In this document: positions 53,973 through 64,000 of the stretch, in pieces | How positions within the stretch are numbered: position 1 is the first letter of the stretch | Layout of the letters: every line of letters starts with the position of its first letter | Assembly (NCBI GenBank): GCA_022539475.1 | Contig: VCMS01000164.1 | Location: 1 to 64,000, forward strand | Direction: 5' to 3' | From: Gracilaria domingensis | Taxonomy: Eukaryota > Rhodophyta > Florideophyceae > Gracilariales > Gracilariaceae | DNA length: 64,000 bases | Position numbers and translations under genes: made by a program | The notes under the pieces: generated by a model | The model's input: only the letters and a program-made list of their open reading frames with translations | What the model was told of the DNA's origin: nothing | Database searches by the model: none

Positions 53973-54379
53973 GTGCGCGCCACCCGCACAGCGCAGCTGT
54001 GGGTTCGGCAACAATCTATCAAACAGCGCCCATTCGCATCGGCGGTCTCGCTCGCCGCACGCTCGCGAGCTGCTCATCGCCGCCAGCCGAACACTATCGG
54101 CGGCGCCGCGTGGGAGCCCAACATTTCGCACGTGCAGAGAGTCACCGACCTGTACCGCGCCGCACTGCGCACGTCGCGCGACTGGACCAATGACTACGGC
54201 ATGTGGGTCAAGGAGTGCGAGCGGATTCAGCAGCGTTTTCGAGCCAACGCTTGCGGAGAATGGTATGGAGGAGCTGTTTAGTATGAGACATCCGGATCCT
54301 TACATTCAGATCTATAAGCCGGGCTCTTCTAGCTATCAACAATATGTGCCGCCGCCTCCGGAGGTTTGTTTTGCCCTTT
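53973..54379 (+). CDS. Complex I LYR-family subunit (NDUFB9/B22-like), one frame break
   Basis: NDUFB9 is an accessory subunit of the mitochondrial NADH:ubiquinone oxidoreductase membrane arm that binds acyl carrier protein through its LYR motif. Here HVQRVTDLYRAALRTSRDW carries LYR, followed by IQQRFRANA, the conserved RxRFExN region. The C terminus, in a frame shifted by one base, reads MEELFSMRHPDPYIQIYKPG and VPPPPEVCF, matching the HPDPYI...PPPPE tail of the family. Start taken at ATG 53973; residues before LYR are basic and may be a mitochondrial presequence. The single frame change near 54245-54252 is either a recent lesion or a one-base assembly error. Confidence 0.75.
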
Positions 54380-54653
54380 GACTGCGCGTCGCTGCCGTCC
54401 TCATTGCGTGCTTTTGCAAACTCGCTTTCGTTCGATTCTGTGTCACTGTTTTGTTAGCTTACCCACAAGTCCATGTCTCCACCACATGAAGCAATTCAGT
54501 AGTTCAGTACCAAATATTCAACGGTAGAACAAAACCACAGTGCTTCATCAACGTTTTTGTCATCTTGTACACATCATCTTTGACCACACCATCCCGAGCC
54601 GTTTTCTTTCTGCGAGTCCCCGCGGAGCCATCTAAAAACACCGAAAACCACAA

Positions 54654-56076
54654 TCAATGGTGCCAAATCTTCACCAGCTTATCCTTGCTCGCAGAAACAG
54701 CTCTCTTCCCATCCGTACTTCAATCCACCATGAACACCCCATCATTAAATCCAGGCAGATCCATCTTCAATTTCTTCGTCCCCACATCCCAAACCTTGCA
54801 CGTAATATCCTTCAAACCGCTCACCAACACCCGTCCATCCGCCGACCAAACCACTCGATAAAGGGCCGCAACATGTCCGCGAAAAGTGAAGCAAAACTTG
54901 CTAGTCTTTCCATCCCAAAGTCTCACACTCTTGTCAAAACTGGCCGACGCGATATACCGCCCATCCGGACTGAACGCCACGCAGTTGACCAGCTGCTGAT
55001 GGCCGGTCATTGGCGAAATGGGTTTTATGCTCTGGTGTGTTTCCGAACGTCTTCCCACAGCATCAGAGTGAAATCATCGAACTCACTCACTATAAGTTGC
55101 TTCCCGCCCGTACTTTGCCGTTTCAACTTTTCATAGCGCTCCAACGCCTCTTCTTGCGACAACTTGACCGGCGTGTATCCGTTCTGCTCGTCCAGTGATG
55201 CAAACGCAACGCACGTGCGCACGTAGTCGGTAGAAAGCGTGATGGAATTCACCCAGTGAGCATGTGCATTTATAGTAGACCCAGATGAGCCAGTATCAGC
55301 ATTCCAGACCTTTATACTACGATCCTTAGGAGCAGAATAGATAAAACCGTTTCCACTCCACACAACAGTCGTGACGGCAGCAGTATGTCCCCCGAGCATC
55401 TTTGCCGCGCTCATGCTAGCCACGTTCCTAATCTTCAACGTACCATCTTTCGAAACAGACACCACCAAACAACATCGTTCATCCAAATGATATGGCTTCC
55501 AACAAAAACCTGTCACCCATTTGCGATGGGAAGCCAAGCTCTTACCCCTTCCTTTCTCAACGGTCCAGATCCACACCCGACCGTCCTTCGAAGCAGAAGC
55601 CAATCGACTCCCCTCTGAAGAAAACACCAACGCCAGCACCCAATCGCGATGACCAACCAAAGAAAGCTTCGGCAACTGCGCCTCCGCACTCCACATCCTG
55701 ACGGTAGTATCGCCAGAACCCGTCGCTATCAAGCGACAATCCGGCGAGAAACACGCCACCAAAACCGCCTCCTTGTGTCCCGATAAGCTTGCACTACATC
55801 TCGAAACAGGCCGCACGCGAAACAACGACAGCGGCACCAATTCCAGCTGCGTCACTCTCTCTCTCACATGCGAAGCAGCCTTCAAAGTGGCTTCCAAGGT
55901 TTCGGTCAGCGGCTCGCGCGATGAGCGCAGAAAGAAAGCATACGGCAACGGCGTTTCATTGTTCAGAAGGTGGTTGAGCAATTCCCCGCGAGTTGCTTGG
56001 GGGTGAAACCCAGTCGTACGTCAATCACAGTGCGTACCGAGTCGCACTCTTGCGAAAAAAGTTGCACGAGTTGCGC
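54654..56076 (-). pseudogene. Notchless/NLE1 WD40 ribosome-biogenesis factor, broken
   Basis: NLE1 (yeast Rsa4) is a nucleolar WD40 protein that links Rea1/midasin to pre-60S particles. The 5' end (about 56070-55990) reads VRTVIDVRLGFTPKQLA, the NLE (UBL-like) domain; after a one-base frame change PLPYAFFL follows, then FRVRPVSRCSASLSGHKEAV and a series of WD repeats (TGSGDTTVRMW, SASKDGRVWIW, SVSKDGTLKI, APKDRSIKVWNA), SEFDDFTLMLWE, a second frame change near 55040, then MTGHQQLVNCVAFSPDGRYI, ASFDKSVRLWDGKT and KDKLVKIWHH at the end. A TGA at 54722-54720 replaces the Trp normally found in VDWS. The gene is recognisable over its whole length, but it has two frame changes and one stop. Confidence 0.85.
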
Positions 56077-56476
56077 TTAAGGGCGCGCGCGGCGCGTCGT
56101 CGGCGCCATCCGACTGCACCGCGCGCCGCCCAACCCGGCTAAGAAGATAGCGCAGAATCAGACGCAGTATGGAAGACTCAATGACCACGCCGCCGTGCAC
56201 ATGGCACGTGACGCATGTTTTCGAGCAGACATACACAGCAGTAGCGGCCCCAGCCTGTGGCCCATTTGCCGCAGAGGCGTCTCGCGACACCTCCTCCAGC
56301 CGACTATTGGCGATGATAGCAACTGTCGATTCACGTGCTGATCTCCGCTGTCCGCCATCATTTGCCGATGCCGCGCCACTGTCGCGTGACGCGTCCCACC
56401 CTCACGGTGTGCTCGCGGCCGTTCGCCATGAAGGCGACGTGCTTCCTCCCGCCGCTTCCGTCGCTTTCGACCGGCA

Positions 56477-56872
56477 GATGTCACGCCGTCACGCACGCTC
56501 TCCTTCGCATCGCGCTCATTCCCCCCCGCCCCGCACGCCGTGTTTGCTTGTAGAGCGGCGCGACTGCTCATGCTGCCGGCGCTCACCGACGCGTTGCGCG
56601 ACGCGCAGCTCACGCGGGCGATCCTCGGCGCCGTCAGGCTGTCGCTGGTTGTCTGGCAACGGGGAACAGCGCTTGGGATGGTGTCTTCTGGCACTACGAG
56701 GAAGATTATCCACATCAGTTGCGGGTCGGCTTTCCTTGCGTTTTGGCCGCTGTATGGCGCGATCACCCACACGCGTCTGTGTGCCGCCTGCGTCCCGCTG
56801 CTGTTCTTCGCTGTGCTTGTAGTGTGTGGCTTGTCGTCGCACGAGCGACATCGATACGACCGGTTGCGGTGA
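56477..56872 (+). CDS. Phytol-kinase-like first exon
   Basis: The frame DVTPSRTLSFASRSF...VFACRAARLLMLPAL (Ser/Arg/Ala-rich, like a plastid transit peptide) leads into SLVVWQRGTALGMVSSGTTR and RKIIHISCGSAFLAFWPLYG, then CAACVPLLFFAVLVVCGLS. RKxxHxxxGxxFxxxWPL and the following hydrophobic segment are typical of phytol/dolichol-kinase-type CTP-dependent polyprenol kinases (VTE5 family), which act in plastid membranes to recycle phytol for tocopherol synthesis. A splice donor-like GTGAGT follows at 56873. The remaining transmembrane part was not found downstream, so the gene is partial here or broken. The exact start is not fixed. Confidence 0.5.
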   Translation, partial: DVTPSRTLSFASRSFPPAPHAVFACRAARLLMLPALTDALRDAQLTRAILGAVRLSLVVWQRGTALGMVSSGTTRKIIHISCGSAFLAFWPLYGAITHTRLCAACVPLLFFAVLVVCGLSSHERHRYDRLR

Positions 56873-56879
56873 GTCTGTT

Positions 56880-57249
56880 GCGCATGTGCAATCGATTCGT
56901 CGCGCAGTGCATGCGCTCTCCTCAGACACAGCCTCAAAACGTGATCCAGCGTGATTCGCAGGCCACAGAACGACGCCACGTCTTTCTTGGAAGTGCCCCG
57001 AGCCAATCTGGCGCCGGCGTCGGCCGCCACCAGCGCCGTCGTGGAGTGCAGCGCATTCAGTTCGTTAATCGCCTTGTTGAGCCGGCTAGCAATGCTCGAC
57101 AGCTGCACCAAGCAGGTGTCGCCACGCCGCGAACGGGCCAGCGGCGACGTCGTGAGCAGTGTGTCTGCGACAGCAAGCTGTCCGTGGTAAGAAACACGCT
57201 GCGCGGCAGCAGCGGCTTGTCCGACGAGTCCGACGAAGACGCGCTGCAT
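56880..57249 (-). CDS. Antisense ORF, unrecognised Ala/Leu-rich protein
   Basis: From ATG 57249: MQRVFVGLVGQAAAAAQRVS, then CLVQLSSIASRLNKAINELN, VAADAGARLARGTSKKDVAS and LRITLDHVLRLCLRRAHAL. The text looks protein-like (amphipathic helices) although no family is recognised. The open frame continues both ways because the DNA is GC-rich, so its limits are uncertain. It faces the phytol-kinase-like exon. Confidence 0.3.
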
Positions 57250-57299
57250 GGCGGCGACGACGGTGGCGACAGGAGCGGTTAGACGGCGTGAACACGGGC

Positions 57300-57939
57300 G
57301 ACACGGAGTGCGGCGAGTCGGACTGCGCGCGGGCGCGCGCGGGCGCGCGCGGGCGCCCGCTTGGGCGGCGGGGCGGGAGACAGTGGGCGTGGGCCGCTTG
57401 CAGAGAAGGAGGAAGAAGAGATTGAGGAAATGATGACGGGCGAGGAAGGAGGGCTGAGGGAGGGAGAGTAGGGCGCGCTTATTGACGGAGACGATGGCAC
57501 GCGGCGCATGGTGCGGAGGAGGTGGCCTGTGACGCAAGGCGAAACAGCGGCACGTGCAGGCCGCGTTTGCGCGTTAGCATGGAGTGCTAAGTGGGCGGGT
57601 GGGCGCGCGGGGGGGGGGGGCGTCGGAAAGCTGCGGACAGGCGAGAGTGGTGGCGCGCTGCGCCGCCACTCTCATCTACGCTTGCGCTGCTACGCAGTGC
57701 GAGCGCGACAAGTCGGTGCGCAGCATTTCAGCGGGAGAAATTCCACTTGCTTTCAGTCGCATCTTGCAGCTCTCATTGGTGTACAAAGGTTTGTACGAGA
57801 AGGTTTATGCGGCTATTTACATCATGTCTACAGACGTTGCTCTCCCTTAAACAGTTTCTATTGTTGCTGTGTTATTCATAGGCACTACGTTAGCGTTTGA
57901 CAGCCCCCGCACGTAGCCCTGTACATGCGTTCAGTTACA
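57300..57939. other. GC-rich intergenic region
   Basis: Contains a (GCGCGCGGGC)n-like simple repeat at 57329-57358 and a G-run at 57609-57620. No gene supported. Confidence 0.4.
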
Positions 57940-60846
57940 TTATACGCGAGCGATGTTCTTGTAGCGGTGCATCTGCCACTGACGTACAATGTTCCACCCA
58001 GCCCCCATGTTGTACTCCTCTGCCGCGCCAAACTCACTCCCCGACTCAGTCTTCATCTCCACCTGTTCCTTCAGTTGCAGCACTCGCTCGCCCTTCATTT
58101 GCTCGTGCCGCACGTCTCCAGCGTCGTTCTCGTCTCTGCTATCAGTATTCTCAGTCTTGACACATCTCGGGCCTCGAGAGTCGCCGTCCCGAGAGGAGCA
58201 CTCACGTGCCGGAGCCCACGGCAACCCCGGCAAGCGGAGGAACATCCAAGGATGCCTCACCGGCATGTCCACATCAAAGCTTTGCCTCAGCTCCGAGCTG
58301 GTAGCAGTGTGGCGCAGCCGCCGTTTCTCTTTTTCGCCTGTCTCACCGACAGAAATCTCCACATCCGTCAGCGGCTCCTGCTGACAAGCGTCAACGGACG
58401 ACAGGATCTCATCCGCAAAGTTCACGTGCAACCGCTGCTTGTTGCGCTGCTTTCGAGACTTGTTCGTCCGACGCACGCCGTTTGCGAGCCTATTCTTTCG
58501 CAGCACACGTGGCTCCGGCCCGGACATCACGTCGAGGTTCTCGTCCTGGAACAGCGCCCCGTTCACCTCCGGCATCAGCGAGCGCGGTCTCCCGAACGTC
58601 AGATTGTTGCCATACGAATGCACAGTCTCTTCTTCCACCACTTCATCCCGCTGACGCCGCAACTTGCGCATGTTTGAGAACGGATGCACTCGACGTTGTG
58701 ACACCGTCTCTGGACCTAACAGCACGCCAGGGTCTTCGCCATCGTCGTAAAGGAATTCCCTCACTGCGTGCATCCTCTTGAAATGGGACAGTAGCAGCGC
58801 ATTCCTTGCTCCATTGCTTGGAACAAACGGCACTATGTCTTCCTCCATGTCAGTAACATCGTCGACGGCGCCACGCGCTTGAACAACGAACGCTCTCGTG
58901 CTTCAGCAGCTCGCCTTCGACGCCGACGCGCGTTGTCGCTTTGCACAATGCCAAAAGTCAGGTCGCGCTCTTCATCGCTTTCCCATTGCATGTACATCTG
59001 TGTTTGCACAAAAGAGCGGAGAAGAGTTCCAGACTCCTTCCTGGTAGTCGAAGTAGGCGAGAGGATGCTCGTTGCAACAGTTGGAAGAATCGTTGGCCTC
59101 GCGTCCACTGCCCCTTGGTCCATTACCGCTCCCTCAACTGAAGGTAGGTCCTCTAGCAGTTCCGCAAAGAACTTGCACATGGCCTTGTTGAGCGCGGTGA
59201 ACGCCTCGGTGCTAATAAAGGTGTCCATTGAAGATGGACCAGGGTTGGTGAGCTTGTTCAACTTGCTGTGAAAACGAGTCCTCCACATGGTGGAGGTCTG
59301 AAACCTTGAAGAAAAGTCCTCTTGCAGTAGAGTAGTAGACCTAGATAAAGGGCTGTCGAAGTCGTGGCCATCGTCGTCAACTGGTCGCCATCACAAGAGA
59401 CAGCAGACTTGATCATCGACATCGAGTTTTCTGCCAGGTTGAGACGCAGACGGTTGCGCGTACAGGCGCTCTTGATGCGAGTAAAACGGCGTGTGAGCCG
59501 ATTGCGCAAGCGACGCGGAATATGCTTCGATATGTCCTGAGGCTCCGGATGCGACACCACTTTGTAGCTTTGCATGTGTGCAAACACGAGCTCATCCACC
59601 AACGGAAGCCCTACCGCCTCCGGGTAGAACTCGTCGAGTATGCCATCCAAATACGGTATTGGCGCGCCCAACACGTGCAAGTAGCGTGAGGAAAGAATAG
59701 GTGAGAGGATATGAGGCCATTCGAAAGGGCGAAGCAAGTCTTTGAGAACGGGAACCGCTCCGGACACGAGCGAACTGGAAGCCCCTACTATACACACATG
59801 ACGTTACACAAGAAGAGCTGTGATCAACACCACTATATCGCGCACCGAGAAGTTAAAAAATAGTAGAAAGGCATGCGCGAGTTGCGGCAAGCGGGAAAGC
59901 TTGTCCTTCGCCGCGGCTTTGTTGAGCTCCTCGGGGCTTGGGACGTCATTGTCCAGCATTGCAAAATCTGGGAACATCTCCCCAATGCGCGCGCGCACAG
60001 CTGCAGTGAGACTAGCAACCGCAGTAGGAGATTTGTCTTCGTTCTTGAGGGTGTTTGAATCGGCGGACGTATCAGCTGAGGGCAACGGAGCAGCCGGCGT
60101 AATTCTGCCGAAAGAATTGGTAGACGGTGTATGACGAAACGTAGAATGCGTCGATGCGGGCGGCTGCTCGTCGGCGCGGGGCGCAGGGTTGAGCGCCGTA
60201 AAATCAGGGAGCGACGAGAAGCGGATGTTGGCCAGCAGCAAATGGGCGTGCTGTGCGGGCGGCGGCACCGGCTCTGAGGGGCTGTACCATGAGAGCAACA
60301 CATGTTCATCACCTTGATCTCAGATTCGAGGATGCGGTCGCGGTGGATTCGAACCTTTTGGCGTTGAATACGCCCTATCCATGTTTCGCCTTCACGATGG
60401 TGTCGAGAAGATCTGTGAGTCGCAACCGCTGACATTTCGTTGCGCGTCTGCAACAAATGAAGCGCTCGCAAAACGCCCAGCGACGTGGACTGAAAGAGCG
60501 TTTTTCTGATATCAAACGGGATTAGAAATGACGATTCCCTTGCTACTGTGAAGCACCGCACGGGCACAATCCCTCCACACAACTCAATAGGATCAGACAA
60601 CTCTCTAGTCACCCTAGCAGTGAATTTGTGGCCCACAAAATGTACTTTGGGATCTTTCAACAAGAAAGGAAGATCAGTTGCAAAATCACCAGAAGTAACA
60701 GTGTTTGCGCTCACAGAAGTTAAACTTAAATTTAGTTTCTCCGTTATCCAGTGCAGATGCTTCAAGACTTCAATGACCGATGCTATAGATGGCACTAAAC
60801 CAGTCGCCGACAGCTTTTGAAGTGAAAGGATAAGTTTGTCTGACAC
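57940..60846 (-). pseudogene. DENN-domain protein (Rab GEF type), several frame lesions
   Basis: DENN proteins activate Rab GTPases. The central DENN part (59797-59258) reads CIVGASSSLVSGAVPVLKDL and LLRPFEWPHILSPILSSRYL with APIPYLDGI, the family's SSxL...L.PFxW.H...P.L...L...AP.P block. Just upstream, FNFSVRDIVVLITALLV precedes a TAA (59806-59804) at the place usually occupied by Glu before RHV. The dDENN part (about 59340-58860) reads LLQEDFSSRFQTSTMWRTRF, ALNKAMCKFFAELLEDLP and LLRSFVQTQMYMQW. The upstream segment 60846-60310 is a likely uDENN/linker, and 58848-57940 (DDVTDMEEDIVPFVPSNGAR onward) a low-complexity C-terminal region, each in another frame. At least three frame changes plus one stop are present. 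Confidence 0.7.
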
Positions 60847-60879
60847 TGTTATATCATCCTGTACTTCCTCGGAAGCTTA

Positions 60880-62518
60880 GGCTTCCCATTGAGAAAAAAC
60901 GAGAGCTCTTGAGTGGAGATGAAACGTAGGCTACCAACTCTTATGGGACCCCTACCGGTTTGGTAACCGGTGCTATGCGAGTAAGAGATGTTGTCAGCCA
61001 ACGCTGCAACGTAGAAACGAAAGTTACCATCACGAGGGGGGAGCTTGGAAGAGTGGGACGGGAAGCAGCACTGCGAGGAAATCGGTGGCGGACGGGGTTT
61101 ACGGCGGCGTCGCGGCGGGAACGCGAACGCGTGGAAGGAGGTTTGCTGGCGACGGGTTGTTGCAGACGGGCGTCACCAGAGCTACGAGAAGCGAGCTTCT
61201 CCGAGGAAGGAACCGCAAAGCTCCTTTTTAAGTGGTTTTAGATTGAATGAAATCTAAAAATAAGCTTTAATATTATGCTAAAAAGCACATCCATAATATG
61301 CGTGAAAAGGTGGATTGTTTGAACTTCTTTTCAAGTTGAAAAAACTATTTTTCTGTAAACATTTAAAACAGAAGTATTGATACACAACTTTAACTCTCAA
61401 CACACATACAGCACTAATAATATGGCTTTTTAATACATAAATGTTTTAGAAATTGATTTTGGTTTTGATTCTAGTTCCCCAGGCTTTTACGACACGCTGT
61501 TCAACGTGTCTACCATACCAATTCAATCCGCACTTTTGGAGACGCATAATAGGCAGCCCCTCACAATTCTTTTCCGACTCAAACCACTCGCCTTTCCCAC
61601 CAGCACTTTATCACCAAGCCACAGACTGCGCTGCACCAGTAGCTTGCATTGAACGCGATGCGGCCGTAATCATTCCTCCGATGCAAATCGGTCTGGAAGT
61701 TGCGCCTAAATGTCCTCCATCAACGCTTCCAAGCTTCTGAATATCGAACTCACAAGCACAACCCCAACATCGTTGACAACCACACTGTCCCTACTCATCT
61801 CCATAGCTCTCTCCGCGAGTGCCTGAATTGGGAAAGAAATCAACAATATCATACTTTCAAACACTCTCTTTCAATAAAGAAATGAGGTCTACCATGTGTA
61901 GGGAGTATCTGCGTACATATTTTGACAAGATTTAACGTGACTGTAAGTAAGAATTGCATGAGAAAAGGTTCTGACACTGCACTACTTTGCTTATTTAACT
62001 GCTATGGGTTCTAAAAGGTTCGAACATGACAAAGTGAAGCAATCGATACATGGCGAATTTTGTTCCATTGTAAACATTTCAATAAAACAACTAACAGATC
62101 TTTGATGTACTCTATGCAGTACGTAGCGGGGCTTTAATACTTTGCTCAAATAATGTCTCCAATTGTTATATTGTGCTTAACGAAACGCTTAATATGCGCC
62201 AATTTGGCGAATATTTGCTTTTAAAGAAGCATCAAACAATCTTGTTATACAATATTTTAAAAACCGGTTTACAACGTCTTGCTAGTGCGGCTCTAGGTTA
62301 CAGGCGTGGGACAAGAGAAACTCCATCAAATCATCACACTTGGAGCAAGAGCTGGGTAAACTTAAGCACTTTTTACTTAGCTTCTCTAATAGCAGTAAAC
62401 AAGTGAGATTGCTTGCTTTCGTCACCTTACGACGTGTTCCAATCTTTTCGGAACAGCAATGCCAAGTTTTACGTACAAATGTTGTCAGTAACATACTGCA
62501 GTACAAAGTCTTGCATTT
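60880..62518. other. AT-rich, nearly gene-free stretch
   Basis: No supported gene. Small ORFs at 60960 and 61453 are not protein-like. Confidence 0.35.
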
Positions 62519-62701
62519 TTAAAATTTCCCGCATCCCTTTAAACATTGCCAACGCTTTGGACATATGTAGTTATTTTCGTAAAGCCTGTTAGTAAGAAAC
62601 ATGTACAATTTGGGCACTACGTTACGTGCAAGTCCAAATTCGCCGCCAACAAGGATTTTTGTTTTGCTTAATTTTAATTCGTTGGATGTGTGTTGATCCA
62701 T
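62282..62701 (-). pseudogene. Possible FLYWCH-type zinc-finger fragment
   Basis: From ATG 62701: LSKTKILVGGEFGL, then TNRLYENNYICPKRWQCLKG, resembling the NR...Y.C....C pattern of FLYWCH fingers found in Mutator-like transposases and their relatives. Downstream frames give ARLCTAV-like text and Ser/Leu-rich pieces in broken frames. It is short and degraded; the assignment is tentative. Confidence 0.3.
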
Positions 62702-62999
62702 TGTAGGGTGTCTCTCCGAAAAGGGACCAAAATGCGGCGTGTGACACGGTGCATATTTATAGCGTTTTATTTTGCTGTTTACTTCTTTTTTCTAAGAAAA
62801 GTACTTAGTTCTATATATAAGCGGTAGAATTCAGACTTGTAGGAAATGGAAAATTAGAACTTCCCAAAAACAGCTTCAGATAGCCGAAAAAGTATCTTTT
62901 ACTTGAGCAAAAGCGTTGATTAGCTCTACTTTAGCTCAGCCCGGTTGTGAATAGAAGCTTTACTATCAGACATGTCATAATGTCCTTCTGTCGTACTGG

Positions 63000-63334
63000 C
63001 AGCGGGCGAGGTCAAGTTGTGTTAGGGTCGCTACCCTAACACAACTTGACCACCCTGCCCGCGGGCACGTTACGTTTTGGCTGGCGTTGCGGGCGGTGTG
63101 TGTTTTGGGAGGTCTGTGGACGCTACCAGAATGAGGCGAAAATATGCCCGCGGGTGGCGGGGGGCGGGGGAGGGGGGGGTCGGTCGTGTTACGGTAGGTA
63201 CACTAACACGACCGGACCCTCACGCCCACGGGCATGAAATCGCACAGCCAAATCGTGTTCGCGGGCGGGGGGGGTCTCGTCGTGTTAGGGTACCTACCTT
63301 AACACAACCGACCCGCCCCCCCCGCCGGCGGGCA
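63000..63334. repeat. Second palindrome array (three units)
   Basis: Q1 about 63000-63066 (core GTGTTAGGGTCGCTACCCTAACAC), Q2 about 63145-63234, Q3 about 63256-63334, with Q2 and Q3 starting 111 bp apart. Outer arms (GCCCGCGGGC) and core match the array at 32.8-33.6 kb but with more mismatches, so these are older or less conserved copies. The right flank (CTCCCAAAACACTCCCCGCG, then CACCCGCCCGCCAACACGTG) corresponds to the sequence right of P5 at 33600-33680. Confidence 0.75.
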
Positions 63335-63501
63335 CGTTCTGGCCACATTTTGGAACCTTCCCGAGAACTCCCAAAACACTCCCCGCGCACTTTGCGCACC
63401 CATTACGCTGCACCCGCCCGCCAACACGTGTACGTCGCTGTCTACGTGAATTGGCCGGAGGAGAAAAAGCTGTACATAATTAAGAGTATATTTTGAGTAT
63501 T

Positions 63502-63729
63502 ATGAGCGCTCTAAAAGCACGATTGGAGAGCGCGACCATTGCTCGCAAGAACATAAATCCACTAAAACTCTTTGTTCGCGGACAGATTTTGAAGTTATCT
63601 TGCATCGTTCCGAGACTTCGCAAAGGACACTATGCTCAATTACTCGCGGTCATTTTGTTGCGAGTATGGTATACATTCATCAAACAAGAATCAACTAGTT
63701 TTTGTATCCAATTGATCCTCAACTGGTAA
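63502..63729 (+). CDS. Short unrecognised ORF next to the second array
   Basis: 75 codons from ATG 63502: MSALKARLESATIARKNINP, LRKGHYAQLLAVILLRVWYT. Basic with one hydrophobic stretch. It begins about 170 bp right of the palindrome array, the position held by the ParB gene at copy B, but it does not align with ParB. Function unknown. Confidence 0.25.
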   Translation: MSALKARLESATIARKNINPLKLFVRGQILKLSCIVPRLRKGHYAQLLAVILLRVWYTFIKQESTSFCIQLILNW

Positions 63730-64000
63730 GATAATACGCGACCTTGTGTTTGCTACAATTTGTGTACTTACTGACAATCCACACTATGTACACTGGTCAA
63801 AGCGGCGAGATGACGAACTAAGAAAGCGCGTCAAAAGCCGATAAAGCCGGTAATGCGCCGCGATTAGCTGCAGAGAAGCAGAGAGACGACAGTAGGTAGC
63901 TCCTTAAATACTCGCCACCATCGTTTCCGGAAAAGATACAAATTCTAGCGATGATATAGATGAGTTATTATCGTATAGCATGGGCGCATCGGCTCTGGTG
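63730..64000. other. Intergenic to window end
   Basis: No supported gene. Confidence 0.3.

Noticed and set aside
56158-57537. 459-codon minus-strand ORF as one gene
   Set aside because: Very GC-rich DNA keeps frames open by chance; its downstream half is antisense to the phytol-kinase-like exon. Only the 57249-56880 part looks protein-like.
1-64000. Nuclear stop-codon reassignment
   Set aside because: All three stop codons interrupt genes, and other genes end normally at each of them; decay or assembly error is simpler.

Overview
The window is eukaryotic nuclear DNA. It holds recognisable eukaryote-only proteins (a complex I LYR subunit like NDUFB9, Notchless/NLE1, a DENN-domain protein, an HSBP1-like coiled coil, a PH-domain pseudokinase), LTR retrotransposons and a large DNA transposon. 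No bacterial operons, rRNA or tRNA genes were found. A phytol-kinase-like exon hints at a photosynthetic lineage. Few introns can be placed, so a compact algal genome (a red alga, for example) would fit, but this is inference and I cannot name the species. Base composition is patchy: GC-rich islands at about 18.6-20.5 and 53.8-60.4 kb carry host-like genes, and AT-richer DNA carries mobile elements.

The most unusual content is a DNA transposon present twice. Copy A (about 1.2-14.5 kb) is degraded. Copy B (about 27.5-37.9 kb) is better preserved. Both have the same order: a Plavaka/CACTA-like DDE transposase (+); a fused DNA amino-methyltransferase plus SET-domain protein (-); then, divergently, a ParB-like protein (+), a basic linker ORF (+) and a 2-oxoglutarate/Fe(II) dioxygenase-like ORF with an HxD...H...R signature (+). 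The methyltransferase is of the prokaryotic N6A/N4C beta type (DPPY/DPPF before the FxG motif), not MT-A70. The element therefore appears to carry a DNA-methylation writer, a histone-methylation-type domain, a ParB-type DNA-binding or clamp domain and a possible DNA- or protein-demethylating oxygenase. In copy B the divergent pair is separated by a 1.5-kb inverted-repeat region holding five 74-bp near-perfect palindromes on a 110-bp period. A related array lies at 63.0-63.3 kb.

Region by region: 0-0.6 kb degenerate tandem repeats; 1.2-14.5 kb element copy A (with an extra coiled-coil gene); 14.8-15.8 kb multi-pass membrane protein; 16.7-19.5 kb unrecognised ORFs; 19.9-22.2 kb signal-peptide ORF, PH-pseudokinase and HSBP1-like gene; 22.2-27.4 kb mostly non-coding, with three adjacent hairpins and a minisatellite; 27.5-37.9 kb element copy B; 38.2-42.2 kb a tail-to-tail HAD phosphatase-like pair, a ketopantoate-reductase-like gene and a ribulose-phosphate 3-epimerase fragment; 42.3-47.1 kb a tandem repeat and a large inverted repeat (coiled-coil gene in the arms) with a Ty1/copia fossil in the loop; 47.85-53.25 kb a Ty3/gypsy chromodomain LTR retrotransposon with 5-bp target duplications; 54.0-60.8 kb a cluster of housekeeping-type genes; 60.9-63 kb AT-rich, nearly empty; 63.0-63.7 kb the second palindrome array and a short ORF.

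Many host-like genes carry one to several frame breaks or in-frame stops (NDUFB9, NLE1, DENN, HSBP1-like, PH-kinase, one HAD copy). Either the region is decaying or the assembly has indel errors. Against that background the intact 1045-codon methyltransferase-SET frame of copy B stands out.
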